A DNA stretch of 64,000 nucleotides, from contig NZ_CP012945.1 of assembly GCF_001402915.1 (NCBI RefSeq), forward strand, positions 4,007,501-4,071,500, written 5' to 3'. Source of the stretch: Devosia sp. A16 (GTDB taxonomy: Bacteria > Pseudomonadota > Alphaproteobacteria > Rhizobiales > Devosiaceae). This document shows, one piece after another, positions 1 through 9,287 of the stretch (positions are counted from its first letter, which is position 1; every line of letters begins with the position of its first letter). The notes beneath the pieces were generated by a model that did not search any database, was not told the origin of the DNA, and worked only from the letters and a program-made list of their open reading frames with translations. Position numbers and translations under genes: made by a program.

Positions 1-967
1 GCTCGCCGTCCAGGTGGGTACGCGAGCGCACCGCCGGGACATGATGCTCAATGTCATCGTCGCAATCGTCGCCGGCTATGCGATCTTCGGCCTCGCCTCG
101 CTGCTGCAGTTCGGCGATACGCTTCTCAGCATGCCGAAATGGGCTTACGAGGGCAGTGCAACGGCCACCTTCGTCAATCGCAACTCCTTTGCCACCTTCC
201 TCAGCTTTGGCGCCGTGGTGACGGTCGCCCTGCTGGCGGGTTCATTTGTGCGTCAGGATGATGGTGAGGCTGACGATCGCCGGCTGCGTATCGATCCTAT
301 CGTGCTGGTCTACCTGCTGGCGGTGGCCGTCATTGCCGCTGCGCTGCTCGCGACCCAGTCCCGCATGGGGGCGTTTGCCGGTGTCATGGGATGCCTGACG
401 GTTGTCATTCTGGCTCAGCGCCGGTTGCGTTGGCGGCGGGGCTGGTACCTGTTGTGGCTGCCGGCTGGGCTGATCGTGGTCGGTGCGGGCGTGTACCTAT
501 ACGGACAGGGGCTGGTGGAGCGCCTCGGCTCACAGGCGGAAGCGGCCGACGTTCGTCTGGATCTCTATGCCCAGGTGCTCGAGATGATCCGCGCGCGACC
601 GCTGCTCGGGTTCGGAGGAGGGGCCTTCGAACAGGCGTTCCAGTTGTTCCATCACGCCCCGGTCAGCCCTGACCTGGTCTGGGATCGGGCGCACAATACC
701 TATCTGGCCCTGTGGTCCGAACTGGGCCTTGTGGTGGGATCAATCCCCATCCTGCTTGTTGGCGCCGCCGCGATCCGGCTCGCCTGGAACAGTTCGCACG
801 CCGGCTCGGACTGGACGGGGCGGGTCGCCGCTGTCGGGGTTATCGTTGTTGCCGCGGTCCACTCGCTTGCCGATTTCAGCCTCGAGATACAAGCCAACAC
901 GATCCTGTTCGTCACGCTGCTTGGCATCGGGACCGCCGCCAGGTTGAGCAAGCGGGGCACCCGATAG
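1..967 (+). CDS. O-antigen ligase / Wzy-type polymerase-like membrane protein (5' end cut off)
   Basis: The reading frame is open to the left edge, so the gene very probably starts upstream; the GTG at 14 is only the first start-like codon inside the window. The visible 317+ residues carry about seven hydrophobic segments. A C-terminal stretch reads LGFGGGAFE, then HNTYLALWSELGLVVG, which is typical of the Wzy_C/O-antigen ligase family (a periplasmic loop with the conserved H-N, followed by a membrane helix). Members join or polymerise lipid-linked glycans on the periplasmic face of the inner membrane. The stop overlaps the start of the following phosphatase gene (TAGTG), so the two are probably translated together, with the BY-kinase next. 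I cannot tell ligase from polymerase by sequence alone. Confidence 0.8.
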   Translation, partial: LAVQVGTRAHRRDMMLNVIVAIVAGYAIFGLASLLQFGDTLLSMPKWAYEGSATATFVNRNSFATFLSFGAVVTVALLAGSFVRQDDGEADDRRLRIDPIVLVYLLAVAVIAAALLATQSRMGAFAGVMGCLTVVILAQRRLRWRRGWYLLWLPAGLIVVGAGVYLYGQGLVERLGSQAEAADVRLDLYAQVLEMIRARPLLGFGGGAFEQAFQLFHHAPVSPDLVWDRAHNTYLALWSELGLVVGSIPILLVGAAAIRLAWNSSHAGSDWTGRVAAVGVIVVAAVHSLADFSLEIQANTILFVTLLGIGTAARLSKRGTR

Positions 968-1779
968 TGCTGCGCGCCATGGCCGCTCTGTTTGGCAATC
1001 GCCACACGACCTCGCGTTCCACCGGCAGACAACGGTTGAGCGCCGCCGTTCTCCCCGCCGTCGTCTATGCGATCGGCGATGTGCACGGCTGCCTCGATGA
1101 GCTGCGCCGGCTCGAACAGTTGATCCGGGCCGATGCGGCTGGGGTTGAAGGCGAAAAATGGCTCGTGCTGCTCGGTGATTACATCGACCGGGGGCCGCGT
1201 TCCGCACAGGTGATCGACCACCTGCTGGCGCCGCCACCCGAGGGCTTCAGGCGCTTCACGCTGGCGGGCAACCACGAGCAGATGCTGCTCGACTTTCTGG
1301 CCGCGCCGCGCCGCCACCCCGACTGGCTGGCCTATGGGGGCGTCGAAACCCTGGCGTCCTATGGGATTGACGCAGGTGACGAGCCGAGCAGGGCAGCAAC
1401 GGCGCTGGAGGCCCGGATGCCTCAGGTGCACCTCGATTGGCTGCGTCAGCTCCCTGTGAGCCTCGAGCTGCCCGGCTTCGTCTTCGTTCATGCCGGCCTT
1501 CGCCCGGGGCTGCCGCTGGCCGAGCAGGACGAAAGTGACCTGCTGTGGATACGGGAGCCCTTCCTTGACGGTCCGGGCGCCCCCGGCCTGGTGGTTGTCC
1601 ATGGCCACACTCCGGAAACCGAGCCCGTGGTAAGGCCGTGGCGGGTCGGCATCGACACTGCCGCCTTCGTAACCGGCAAACTCACGGCCGCCCGCATAGA
1701 CGCCGGAGGGGGGATCAGCTTCCTCGCCAGCGATTCCGCCAACTCGTTGTCCGCCCCTGCGGCGGCCGAAACAGACTGA
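967..1779 (+). CDS. PPP-family metallophosphatase (serine/threonine phosphatase-like) in polysaccharide operon
   Basis: This is a calcineurin-like phosphoesterase of about 270 aa. All metal-binding motifs are present, counted from the GTG at 967: GDVHG (37-41), GDYIDRG (70-76), GNHE (101-104), HAGLRPG (from 175) and VHGHTP (211-216). This spacing is that of bacterial PPP phosphatases (PrpA/PrpB, ApaH relatives), which use two metal ions to hydrolyse phosphoserine, phosphothreonine or sometimes phosphotyrosine. No signal peptide is seen, so it is cytoplasmic. The GTG start overlaps the preceding stop (TAGTG) and favours translational coupling; ATG 979 is an alternative. It lies 15 bp before a BY-kinase gene, so it may dephosphorylate that kinase or another polysaccharide enzyme. 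The role is inferred, the family is clear. Confidence 0.85.
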   Translation: MLRAMAALFGNRHTTSRSTGRQRLSAAVLPAVVYAIGDVHGCLDELRRLEQLIRADAAGVEGEKWLVLLGDYIDRGPRSAQVIDHLLAPPPEGFRRFTLAGNHEQMLLDFLAAPRRHPDWLAYGGVETLASYGIDAGDEPSRAATALEARMPQVHLDWLRQLPVSLELPGFVFVHAGLRPGLPLAEQDESDLLWIREPFLDGPGAPGLVVVHGHTPETEPVVRPWRVGIDTAAFVTGKLTAARIDAGGGISFLASDSANSLSAPAAAETD

Positions 1780-1794
1780 GGACATAGCCAGGCG

Positions 1795-3924
1795 ATGGAA
1801 GAGGCCGATTTCGAACTTCGTCGAGTGCTCGGACTGCTGCAGCGGCAGTTGCGGCTGATCCTGATTGTCCTCGTCGTGGGCGTTGGTGCGACGGCGCTTG
1901 TCGTGTTCTCACTCACCCCGGTCTATCAAGCTTCGACCTTGGTCGAGGTGCAGCCACGCGATCGCAACCTGCTTGACCCCAGTGGCGATTTCAACACCGG
2001 CGCGAGCGACATGACCCGCGTCGCCAGTGAGCTTGAGATCATGCGTTCCGACGCGACGATCCTTGGTGTCGTCAAGAAGGAGGCGCTGACCTCCGACACC
2101 GAGTTCGGGCCCAAGATCGGGTTCCTGGATCGCATGCTGGCCTTCCTGCAGATCCGCCAACCGGTCCTGCCCGACGGCGACGCAGCATTGCGCCGCGTGC
2201 TGCAGAACTTCGATCGCGCATCCTCCGTCAGCCAGGTAGGGCTGTCGAGCATCGTCTCCATGTCGGTCCGCTCCACCGACCGCAACCGCGCAGCAGAACT
2301 CGCCAATGCCTGGGCTCAGACCTATATCGATGCGCAGGTCTCGGCCAAGATCGACAGCACGCTCAACGCGCGCAACGTTCTGCAGGCGCGGCTCGGGCAG
2401 GCCCGGGCCGCCATGGTCGCCGCCGAACAGTCGCTCGACACCTATATCGACGGCAACCTGGCGCGCATTGTCGGTGAGACCGGCCGAGCCGATGTGGCCG
2501 ATCTCGGTGGCAACCTGCGCGACCTGCTCGCCGAAAAGAACGTGCTCTCCGGTCGCTTCAATCAGGCCGAAGCCGGTCTGCGCCAGAAGAACTGGGAGCT
2601 CTTGACCAACACGCTGCAATCGGACGCGCTGCGCGAACTCGAGCGGCAGCGTGAGCAAGTGGCGGCAACCCTCGAGAAGGCGGCCGAAGGCCCCGCGGTA
2701 AACCTGCGTGCCGAACTGGCAGGCATCGAACAGCGGCTGGGGCAGGTCGCCGACCAGGCAGTTGCCGACCTCCGGCGCGCCGTTTCCGACAATCAGTCTC
2801 GGGAGACCGACCTCAGGCAGCGCCTGCGCACCGCGGTGCTGTCGAGCGCGCTGCCTGCCGACATGCTCGGCGAGATCTTCGACATGCAGCAAAGCGCCGA
2901 GCTCGGTCGGCAACAATACCAGACCCTGATGTCGCGAACGCAGGACCTGGATGCGCAGGCAACGCTGCAGATCGCCGACAGCCGGATCATTTCGCCAGCG
3001 CTGGCGCCCGAGCAGCCGGCGTTCCCCAACACGCTGCTCTCCCTCGTCGGCGCGGGCGTCATTTCACTGGCTGCCGGCGTCGGCTTGGCCTTCCTCCGCG
3101 AGAACCTCGTCGGCGGGCTGCTGACCGAAGATCAGACCGAGGCGGTGCTGAAGCTGCCGGTGGCGGCGGCGACGCCGCGGCTCCGCAAGCCCCCGCAAGG
3201 CTCGCTCGCCGACCTGATGCTGACCTCGCCGTTGTCGCAGCTGCCGGAAGCGATCCGACGGATACGCGTCACCATCGACCAGCGCCTGCGGCGTTTTGGT
3301 CTGGAGGCAGAAGGCCAGAAGGGCGCCATTGTGGTGATGGTCACCTCATCAACGGCAAACGAGGGCAAGAGCACCATCTCCTTGTCGCTGGCGCGGGCTT
3401 ACGGCGCATCCCACAAGAACGTTTGCCTTATCGACTGCGACCTGCGTCGGCCGAGCATCGAGGCAATGGCCGGGCTGCCTTCCTCCGACCGCTTGCTCGC
3501 CTACCTGTCGGAGGATCAACCGGCGATCGGCACGGCAGAATTGGTCGTTCGCGATACCCAGCCGGGCGTCTACATCATCGGGGCGGGTGAGCGTGCCGAC
3601 GTTCCCACCGACCACTTGATCGGCGGACCGAATTTTGCGCGCCTTCTCAACCAGGCGCGCGCCCGGTTTGACGTCGTGATTCTCGACACTCCGCCCGTAG
3701 GGCCAGTGGCCGATGGTCTCTACCTGGCAGGGTATGCGGATCTTGTCTTGTTCGTAGTGATGTCGGGCCGCACGTCACAGACCGAGGCACGTCTTGCCCT
3801 GGGGCACTTGCGCACTGCTCTTCGTGGCCATGAACCGATCGTGGCCGTGCTCAACGGACAGGAGCGTGCCAGCGCCCGGTACAAGAGCAGCTACGGCTAC
3901 TCGTATTACTCCGACCCCTCGTAG
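1795..3924 (+). CDS. Polysaccharide co-polymerase fused to BY-type tyrosine autokinase (Wzz/ExoP/GumC family)
   Basis: This 709-aa inner-membrane protein controls chain length and export of exo- or capsular polysaccharide. Order: N-terminal membrane helix (about 19-40), Wzz domain, long periplasmic coiled-coil region (about 180-400), second helix (about 413-434), then a cytoplasmic kinase domain. Kinase motifs are Walker A around ANEGKST (521-527), Walker A' LIDCDLRRP (545-553) and Walker B VVILDTPP (627-634). The C-terminal tail has five tyrosines in its last 14 residues (696, 700, 702, 704, 705), the usual autophosphorylation cluster. The full-length single chain is the proteobacterial PCP2a arrangement. 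The gene follows the phosphatase gene by 15 bp, which suggests a kinase/phosphatase pair. Start chosen at ATG 1795, just before the first helix. Confidence 0.95.
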   Translation: MEEADFELRRVLGLLQRQLRLILIVLVVGVGATALVVFSLTPVYQASTLVEVQPRDRNLLDPSGDFNTGASDMTRVASELEIMRSDATILGVVKKEALTSDTEFGPKIGFLDRMLAFLQIRQPVLPDGDAALRRVLQNFDRASSVSQVGLSSIVSMSVRSTDRNRAAELANAWAQTYIDAQVSAKIDSTLNARNVLQARLGQARAAMVAAEQSLDTYIDGNLARIVGETGRADVADLGGNLRDLLAEKNVLSGRFNQAEAGLRQKNWELLTNTLQSDALRELERQREQVAATLEKAAEGPAVNLRAELAGIEQRLGQVADQAVADLRRAVSDNQSRETDLRQRLRTAVLSSALPADMLGEIFDMQQSAELGRQQYQTLMSRTQDLDAQATLQIADSRIISPALAPEQPAFPNTLLSLVGAGVISLAAGVGLAFLRENLVGGLLTEDQTEAVLKLPVAAATPRLRKPPQGSLADLMLTSPLSQLPEAIRRIRVTIDQRLRRFGLEAEGQKGAIVVMVTSSTANEGKSTISLSLARAYGASHKNVCLIDCDLRRPSIEAMAGLPSSDRLLAYLSEDQPAIGTAELVVRDTQPGVYIIGAGERADVPTDHLIGGPNFARLLNQARARFDVVILDTPPVGPVADGLYLAGYADLVLFVVMSGRTSQTEARLALGHLRTALRGHEPIVAVLNGQERASARYKSSYGYSYYSDPS

Positions 3925-4002
3925 CCGACCTGGCCAGCTGCCGCCGCGTCTGCGCTCGCGGTCGATGCCCGATCGCGCAGATCAGCCGCGTCGAACCGTC
4001 AA

Positions 4003-6123
4003 TCAGTTGCAATCGACATAGGCGGTGTCTGCGCACAACCTGGCCAGGCGTTGAGCTTCCAGAAGCTCTGCGGGCGTCATCGAGGTAGCCACCAGGTCAC
4101 GTTTTCTCGCGGCCTCAGCTGCTCCCTCCGGCGCCATATGCGCGGCGGCAAGGTTGAGCCACTTATGCGACTGGATCAGGTCCTGCTCGAGCCCGCGTCC
4201 CCCGAACAGCATCCATCCCAGTGCGAGCTGCGCCTCGGCATTCGCCTTGAGCGCTGCTTGCCGATAGAGCTTCACCGCGCGCTCGAGGTTGCGCTCGAGG
4301 CCCTTGCCGGCGGCCAGCATGTCGGCCAGCGCCAGCGCTGCGCCCGCATCGCCCTGGTCCGCCGCCGTCCCGTACCAGTACGCTGCCTGTTGTTGGTTGA
4401 CAGCGACGCCAGTCCCCGACGCATAGGCCTGGGCCAGCGCGACCTGTGCTTCGACATAGCCTGCTCGAGCTGCCTTTTCGAACCATGTGGCCGCCAGTGC
4501 CTTGTCCTGCGGTGTCCCGGTCCCCGTCTCGTACAGGCTCGCCAGCTCGAACTGGGCAGCAGGATATCCCTGGCCGGCGGCAAGTTCGAACCATCTGAAT
4601 GCTTCCTGCGGCTCGGCAGAGCCGTTGCAACCGGCCGAATAGAGTTTTCCGAGGCGAAAACGGGCTTCGGGAATGGCTTGCACCGCGGCAGCCAGCAGCC
4701 AGCGTGCCGCGCCGCTGCAATCCTTCGCCACGCCATCGCCATCGGCAAGAAGCTTGCCAAGTTCAGTCTGTGCCAAGGCAAGCCCCGACTGCGCGGCTTT
4801 CTCGTACCATTGCGCTGCCGTGGCATGGTCGCGTTCGACTCCAAGCCCATCCCGGTAGAGGTTTGCCAGGTTGAATTGGGCGACGGGCAACTCCTCCGCA
4901 GCTCGCCGGAAGAGGTCCGCGGCCGCGACGTAGTCCGTCATCCCCAGAGTTCCGTCGCGATACAGCACGCCGAGGTCATTGGCAGCCTGAACCGAGCCCT
5001 GGTCGGCAGCCTTGCGGAACCAGTCGGCCGCAGATTTTGCGTCTCGCTCGAGCCCGATGCCGTCCAGGTAGCGCTTGCCAAGTTCGTACTGGGCTCCCGC
5101 GTCGCCTTGTGCCGCCGCTGCCGCATACCAGTGAGCGGCCAACTGATCGTCACGCGTGATAGCCCCACCATGAGAGTAGAGAGCCGCAAGTCGCAATTGA
5201 GCTCGAAGCTCGCCGGCGTCTGCGCCATGCTGGTAGTTGGTCACGGCCTTGTCGAGATCCTGCAATCCTCTCACGGTCTCGAACATCTGGCCGACTTCGA
5301 AATATGCGGCAGACTGGCCCTGTTTGGCCGCGGCCTCGTACAACTCGATGGCCCTGCTGAAGTCTTGCGGTACACCCAGCCCATCCCGGTAAAAACGTCC
5401 GAGCCTCAGTTGGGCTCCGGCGTCGTTCTTCTTTGCCGCAGCGACTAACCAGCCGGTGACACGCACGGGATCGAGCTCTACATCGATGCCTGCCAACATG
5501 AGATCGGCCAGAGCAATCTGCGCCGAAGTCTGATTTTGCTCCGCTGCGAGCCGATACCACTGCGCCGCGGCCCGCACGTCCGCTGGCCCTAGCTTGCCGG
5601 ACTCATGTGCCGCGCCAATGTTGTACTGTCCATCCGGGTCCCCGAGGTCGGCGGCCCGCTGGTACCACATCAGTGACTGACTTGGATCGGCTTCAACTCC
5701 CAGGCCCGAGCCATAAATCCAACCCAGCACCGCCATAAAGTGAACGTTGCCGTTGTCCGCTCCGGCCCGTACCCACTTGGCCCATTCTAGTAGGTCTTTA
5801 GGCACGCCCTCGCCGGCGAAGTATATGTCAGCGAGGGCGATCTGCGCACTCAAGGAGCCTTGGTCGGCTGCAGCGCGGTACCAACGGATGGCCTCCGTTG
5901 CAGATTTCTGGACGCCCTCACCGCGTCGATAACGCTCGGCCAGGAATACCTGAGCTTCCACATCTCCCGCTTCGGCTCTCTCGGTCGCCGCCGCTGGATC
6001 TCCCGCCCAGAAACTATCGACAAACGGAGGATTGTCGACAGCAAATGACAGTGTCCCCACGCTGGAGCAAGACCACGCGAGCGCGACAAGGCCTATCGCT
6101 CTGAAAATTAACAGCCAACGCAA
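4003..6123 (-). CDS. Large exported Sel1-repeat (TPR-like) protein, 706 aa
   Basis: The protein starts with a probable signal peptide (hydrophobic residues about 5-27 ending in SFA) and is otherwise almost entirely Sel1-like repeats of about 36 residues. They repeat the pattern A-x-x-x-LG-x-x-Y-x-x-G-x-G-V-x-x-D-x-x-x-A-x-x-WY-x-x-AA-x-x-G, roughly 17 times, ending in a short Cys-containing tail (LCADTAYVDCN). Sel1 repeats form alpha-solenoid scaffolds for protein-protein contact. In polysaccharide systems such scaffolds occur in secretion (AlgK, PelB, BcsC) and in regulation (ExoR of rhizobia). It converges on the BY-kinase gene, 78 bp away. I infer a periplasmic scaffold for export of this locus's glycan; a regulatory role is equally open. 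Confidence 0.85.
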   Translation of the reverse strand: MRWLLIFRAIGLVALAWSCSSVGTLSFAVDNPPFVDSFWAGDPAAATERAEAGDVEAQVFLAERYRRGEGVQKSATEAIRWYRAAADQGSLSAQIALADIYFAGEGVPKDLLEWAKWVRAGADNGNVHFMAVLGWIYGSGLGVEADPSQSLMWYQRAADLGDPDGQYNIGAAHESGKLGPADVRAAAQWYRLAAEQNQTSAQIALADLMLAGIDVELDPVRVTGWLVAAAKKNDAGAQLRLGRFYRDGLGVPQDFSRAIELYEAAAKQGQSAAYFEVGQMFETVRGLQDLDKAVTNYQHGADAGELRAQLRLAALYSHGGAITRDDQLAAHWYAAAAAQGDAGAQYELGKRYLDGIGLERDAKSAADWFRKAADQGSVQAANDLGVLYRDGTLGMTDYVAAADLFRRAAEELPVAQFNLANLYRDGLGVERDHATAAQWYEKAAQSGLALAQTELGKLLADGDGVAKDCSGAARWLLAAAVQAIPEARFRLGKLYSAGCNGSAEPQEAFRWFELAAGQGYPAAQFELASLYETGTGTPQDKALAATWFEKAARAGYVEAQVALAQAYASGTGVAVNQQQAAYWYGTAADQGDAGAALALADMLAAGKGLERNLERAVKLYRQAALKANAEAQLALGWMLFGGRGLEQDLIQSHKWLNLAAAHMAPEGAAEAARKRDLVATSMTPAELLEAQRLARLCADTAYVDCN

Positions 6124-6354
6124 GACCTAACCTCCAGAGCTCTCGCCGTATCCAAGCATTGTCGAATGGGCGCGCAGGAGCCTATCGCACGCCGCGTCAG
6201 TCGACAATTCTCCGCCGAGGCCTACTCTTTCCCGAGGCAGTCGCGCCGAAGTGCGAGCTGCCACTTATGAAGATGGGAGAAGGCGGAGGGACCCTTGCTG
6301 CCTTCGGAGACGTGACCTCGTGCGCTGGCCGCCGCGTAACCTAAAGACCGCGTT

Positions 6355-7596
6355 TCAGGCGCCTTGGCCAACTGCCGGCAGGGCCCGCAACTTCGCGGAT
6401 GCAATGGCTTGTTGGTAGATACCCGTAAGCATCTCCAGGTTTCTATCGCCGCTGTATTGCCGGTGGAATGAGGCACGTGCTTCCTGGCCCGCCTTCGCCA
6501 GGAGACCAGGAGTTGAGAAGCAACTCCTAACCCGTTCAGCGAGCTCAGTTGTACTGTTGGTCTCGAAATGCCACCCATTGCTATCATGCTCAACAATTTC
6601 TGCGAGCGACCCAATACGGGAGCAGATAATCGGCAGACCCAACGAGAATGCCTCTATGGCGGTCAGGGGCAGGCCTTCATACCACCTCGACGGCATGATC
6701 AAGCAAGCTGCCTCTTTCATGTGCGTACGAACGTCTTCGGGTTGAAGTGCACCCAGGAATCGGACGCCGGGAGGGGCGGATGACTTCAGCGCGGCCTCTT
6801 CCGGCCCACTTCCGACCACGGTCAGTGGAACGTCAGGGAGTTGCCGCCATGCCTCGAGAAGGACATCGACGCCCTTTTCCCGCGAGAGCCGTCCGACATA
6901 GAGGGCCCCACTTCGCTTGTCGCTTATTTTGCCCGGGGTTTGCCAGTCCAGCGGCAGCGTGTTGGGTTTTACCGCTATCCGGTCTGCCGATAGTCCGGCC
7001 TCGATACACTTAGCTCGCGCAAAGTCAGTCAGAGCGATGAATCGGTCAACGCTGTCCCAGGTGCGATGAGAGAAGGCTCGGTTCTGCATGCGAACAACGG
7101 CGACGGATCCCGGAAGTGAGTTGCGGTAGCATCGGTGAACGACGCCCCAGTATCGTGCACCGTGAAGGCACTTCTCGCAAATGCGACCTTCCCGCAAGAA
7201 GAAAGCTCCCGCGCAGAACAACCGATAGTTCTGCAGGGTTTGGACCACCGCAACCCCAGCTGCACGAGCTCCTTCATGAACCGCAGGAGTAAATAGGGGG
7301 AAGAAGTTGTGGATGTGCACAACGTCGGGGCGAAATTCTCGTATGAGGCCGATGATGAAGTCGAAACGGGCAGGATTGTAGGGGGTGGCGAAAAAGGTTT
7401 CAATCTTGGCGCCAATTCCGGAAATCGTATGATTGTCCACGATCTCCAGGCGGACCGTATGACCGGCTCGGCGAAGGAGCTCGACCTCGGCCCTCATCTG
7501 CACATCTTCTCCGCCTGCCTGCTGATAGAGGTTGTGAAGTACGAGTACGCGCAAGGAAGGAAGCGATGAGTTCTCGACAGCGTTCGTTCCATTCAT
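6355..7596 (-). CDS. GT4-family glycosyltransferase
   Basis: This is a 413-aa GT-B fold retaining glycosyltransferase. The N-terminal domain starts LRVLVLHNLYQQAGGEDVQ and has the glycine-rich acceptor-side region. The C-terminal domain has LYVGRLSREKGVDVLLEAW and the donor-binding EGLPLTAIEAFSLGLP segment (E-x7-E motif). The start was placed at ATG 7596, because the frame upstream of it is rich in Arg and has no family character. It would add a sugar to the lipid-linked repeat unit on the cytoplasmic face; donor and acceptor cannot be told from sequence. It is divergent from the EpsG-like gene across a 504-bp gap and lies upstream of the 706-aa Sel1 gene on the same strand, 231 bp away. Confidence 0.88.
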   Translation of the reverse strand: MNGTNAVENSSLPSLRVLVLHNLYQQAGGEDVQMRAEVELLRRAGHTVRLEIVDNHTISGIGAKIETFFATPYNPARFDFIIGLIREFRPDVVHIHNFFPLFTPAVHEGARAAGVAVVQTLQNYRLFCAGAFFLREGRICEKCLHGARYWGVVHRCYRNSLPGSVAVVRMQNRAFSHRTWDSVDRFIALTDFARAKCIEAGLSADRIAVKPNTLPLDWQTPGKISDKRSGALYVGRLSREKGVDVLLEAWRQLPDVPLTVVGSGPEEAALKSSAPPGVRFLGALQPEDVRTHMKEAACLIMPSRWYEGLPLTAIEAFSLGLPIICSRIGSLAEIVEHDSNGWHFETNSTTELAERVRSCFSTPGLLAKAGQEARASFHRQYSGDRNLEMLTGIYQQAIASAKLRALPAVGQGA

Positions 7597-8100
7597 TGCA
7601 CGTACTCGGTGTTGGGTAGATGTTCGTCGGTGGGGAGCTCGCCGCGCGTACCCCAGAGCTTGCGACGATCCCAAACATCATGCCGGCTGGCTGACTCGGC
7701 ATGAGCGAACCGACGCTCAGGGCGCCGGCAGTGTTTGTCATACCCGTCAGGCTTGGTCCGCGGCAGTTGGAGTGAACTGATGACCATGGCCCCCCTCTGC
7801 TGAGTTGTGCGCGACCTGCTTGCGGTTGATCCCAAGGTCGGAGGCCCCCTATCTGGCGGGCGTAGCAGATGCTAATGCCCTGTGGTGCAATTCTCGCGCA
7901 AGTCCAAGCATGAGATAGGGTCGGCCATTGCCACCCTCGTCGGTGCCAAGTCCAGCGTCGTACCGGTCCTGAACCATCAAGCGAACATCTGCTGTTTGTC
8001 GTGGCAATATGTTGGATACTACACCAACGCGTAAAGCGATTATCAAGGCCGCTCCGAAAGCAGTGGTCATCCTGGCAAGTGGGCAGGGGGACGCGGGCCG
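7597..8100. other. 504-bp divergent intergenic region
   Basis: This gap lies between the divergent starts of the GT4 gene (minus strand) and the EpsG-like gene (plus strand), so both promoters should be here. An open frame on the minus strand at 7849-8070 (73 codons, ATG start) is visible, but it has no recognised family and no clear ribosome-binding site, so I do not call it a gene. A purine-rich AGGGGGA just before the TTG at 8101 is a plausible ribosome-binding site for the plus-strand gene. I see no convincing sigma-70 promoter, repeat or RNA gene. Confidence 0.5.
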
Positions 8101-9273
8101 TTGACCATCACAAACAAGGAACTAAGTCGAGTGGCGCTACTTGCGATGGCGATTGCCGTTGGCTTGGTCGCCCCCGTCTACTCGGGCATCCTGGTCTTGT
8201 GCATCGCCGCTCGGTCGTGGGCTCGAGCCGACATTGCAGCGCTGGCGCTGCTAATCGCCGGGTTCGCTTGGGTAAATGGGCACAAGACCCCAGCAAGCGA
8301 TTGGCTTTGGTATATCTCACACTACCAGTTCATCTGGCACAATGGGCTCGAAGCGTACTTCAAGCTTGCAGAGTATAGCTGGAGCGAGGGGAGCATCAGC
8401 AACGTCCGACCGCAGAGCTCCGAGCCGCTGTTCTATGTCCTTTGCCTGATAACCGGCTGGATCTCCGGCGGCAGTGTTGCGGCACTGGCAGTTGCGGTGA
8501 CGCTCGCAGTCTACGTGCCCGTGGGCGTCACCGCCGCCGCCTTCGCCCGCCGGCTTGGAGCGGCACCGGAAGTGGTTTTCGCTGTCGTTGTGGCCGTGTC
8601 CTGCATCGGGATGTCTGCCATGCTGACAACGCACCTGGTACGGCAGCAACTTGCCGTGGCTTACCTCTTTCCCTTCGCCTACTTCCTTTGGCAGCGCTCT
8701 TTCCTGACCGCGCTGATCCTGGCGGCAGTTGCGGCCGGGTTTCACAACTCTGCCACCTTGTTCGTGGGGTTGATTGGCTCGGCGTGGTTTATCGCAAACC
8801 TCAAGAGCCCCAGCTTACGCATTCTCGCGACGGCAGGTCTGTCGGCGGCCATGCCCGTCTTGGTTTCGATGCTGGGGGGGAGCGCACGCGTTTATGGATC
8901 CAACGACAGTTCCACTCTGTCACTGGCGGCATACGCTATCGATGCGCTCCTGCTTTTGGGGCTACTGCTCTCAAGTAGGCGCTGGCCAAATAGTGATCTG
9001 TTCCGGACGGTTGCTATCTTCGCTCTGACCTTGGTGAGTCTTATTTTCTGGTCGAGGGACGTCAATATCCTCTACGTGCGATTCTATTTCTACGGTGACC
9101 TTTTGCGGTGCATGGTTTTGGTGCTGATCACCCCGGGCATTGTCAAGGCGGTACCGCGATCAGGTGCGCTGTTAGTTGTTCTTGTAGCGTTACTATACGC
9201 AGATGCGAGGTTGCTCAACTCGGCATTCCAATTCAATTCGTCCTTGCTGATCCCCGCCTGGGACGGCAGGTGA
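8101..9273 (+). CDS. EpsG/Wzy-like polysaccharide polymerase, multi-spanning membrane protein
   Basis: This 390-aa protein has about ten hydrophobic helices and a cytoplasmic or periplasmic loop near 60-100 with SDWLWY and RPQSSEPLFYVLCLI. That loop and layout are characteristic of the EpsG family, which polymerises repeat units in Wzx/Wzy-type systems. The start is a TTG at 8101 preceded by AGGGGGA; the first internal ATG would remove the first helix. It converges on the Wzx-type flippase gene 14 bp away, which fits a Wzx/Wzy pathway. Assignment rests on topology and short motifs, as Wzy proteins are poorly conserved. It looks less GC-rich than the kinase gene. Confidence 0.75.
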   Translation: MTITNKELSRVALLAMAIAVGLVAPVYSGILVLCIAARSWARADIAALALLIAGFAWVNGHKTPASDWLWYISHYQFIWHNGLEAYFKLAEYSWSEGSISNVRPQSSEPLFYVLCLITGWISGGSVAALAVAVTLAVYVPVGVTAAAFARRLGAAPEVVFAVVVAVSCIGMSAMLTTHLVRQQLAVAYLFPFAYFLWQRSFLTALILAAVAAGFHNSATLFVGLIGSAWFIANLKSPSLRILATAGLSAAMPVLVSMLGGSARVYGSNDSSTLSLAAYAIDALLLLGLLLSSRRWPNSDLFRTVAIFALTLVSLIFWSRDVNILYVRFYFYGDLLRCMVLVLITPGIVKAVPRSGALLVVLVALLYADARLLNSAFQFNSSLLIPAWDGR

Positions 9274-9287
9274 AGCGCGCTTAAGTG

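Noticed and set aside
700-1785. Minus-strand open frame of 361 codons
   Set aside because: It runs antisense to a metallophosphatase with complete motifs, and its composition is that of a shadow frame with no family character.
7849-8070. 73-codon minus-strand frame in the GT4-EpsG gap
   Set aside because: No recognised family, no ribosome-binding site and it lies over the expected promoter of the EpsG-like gene.
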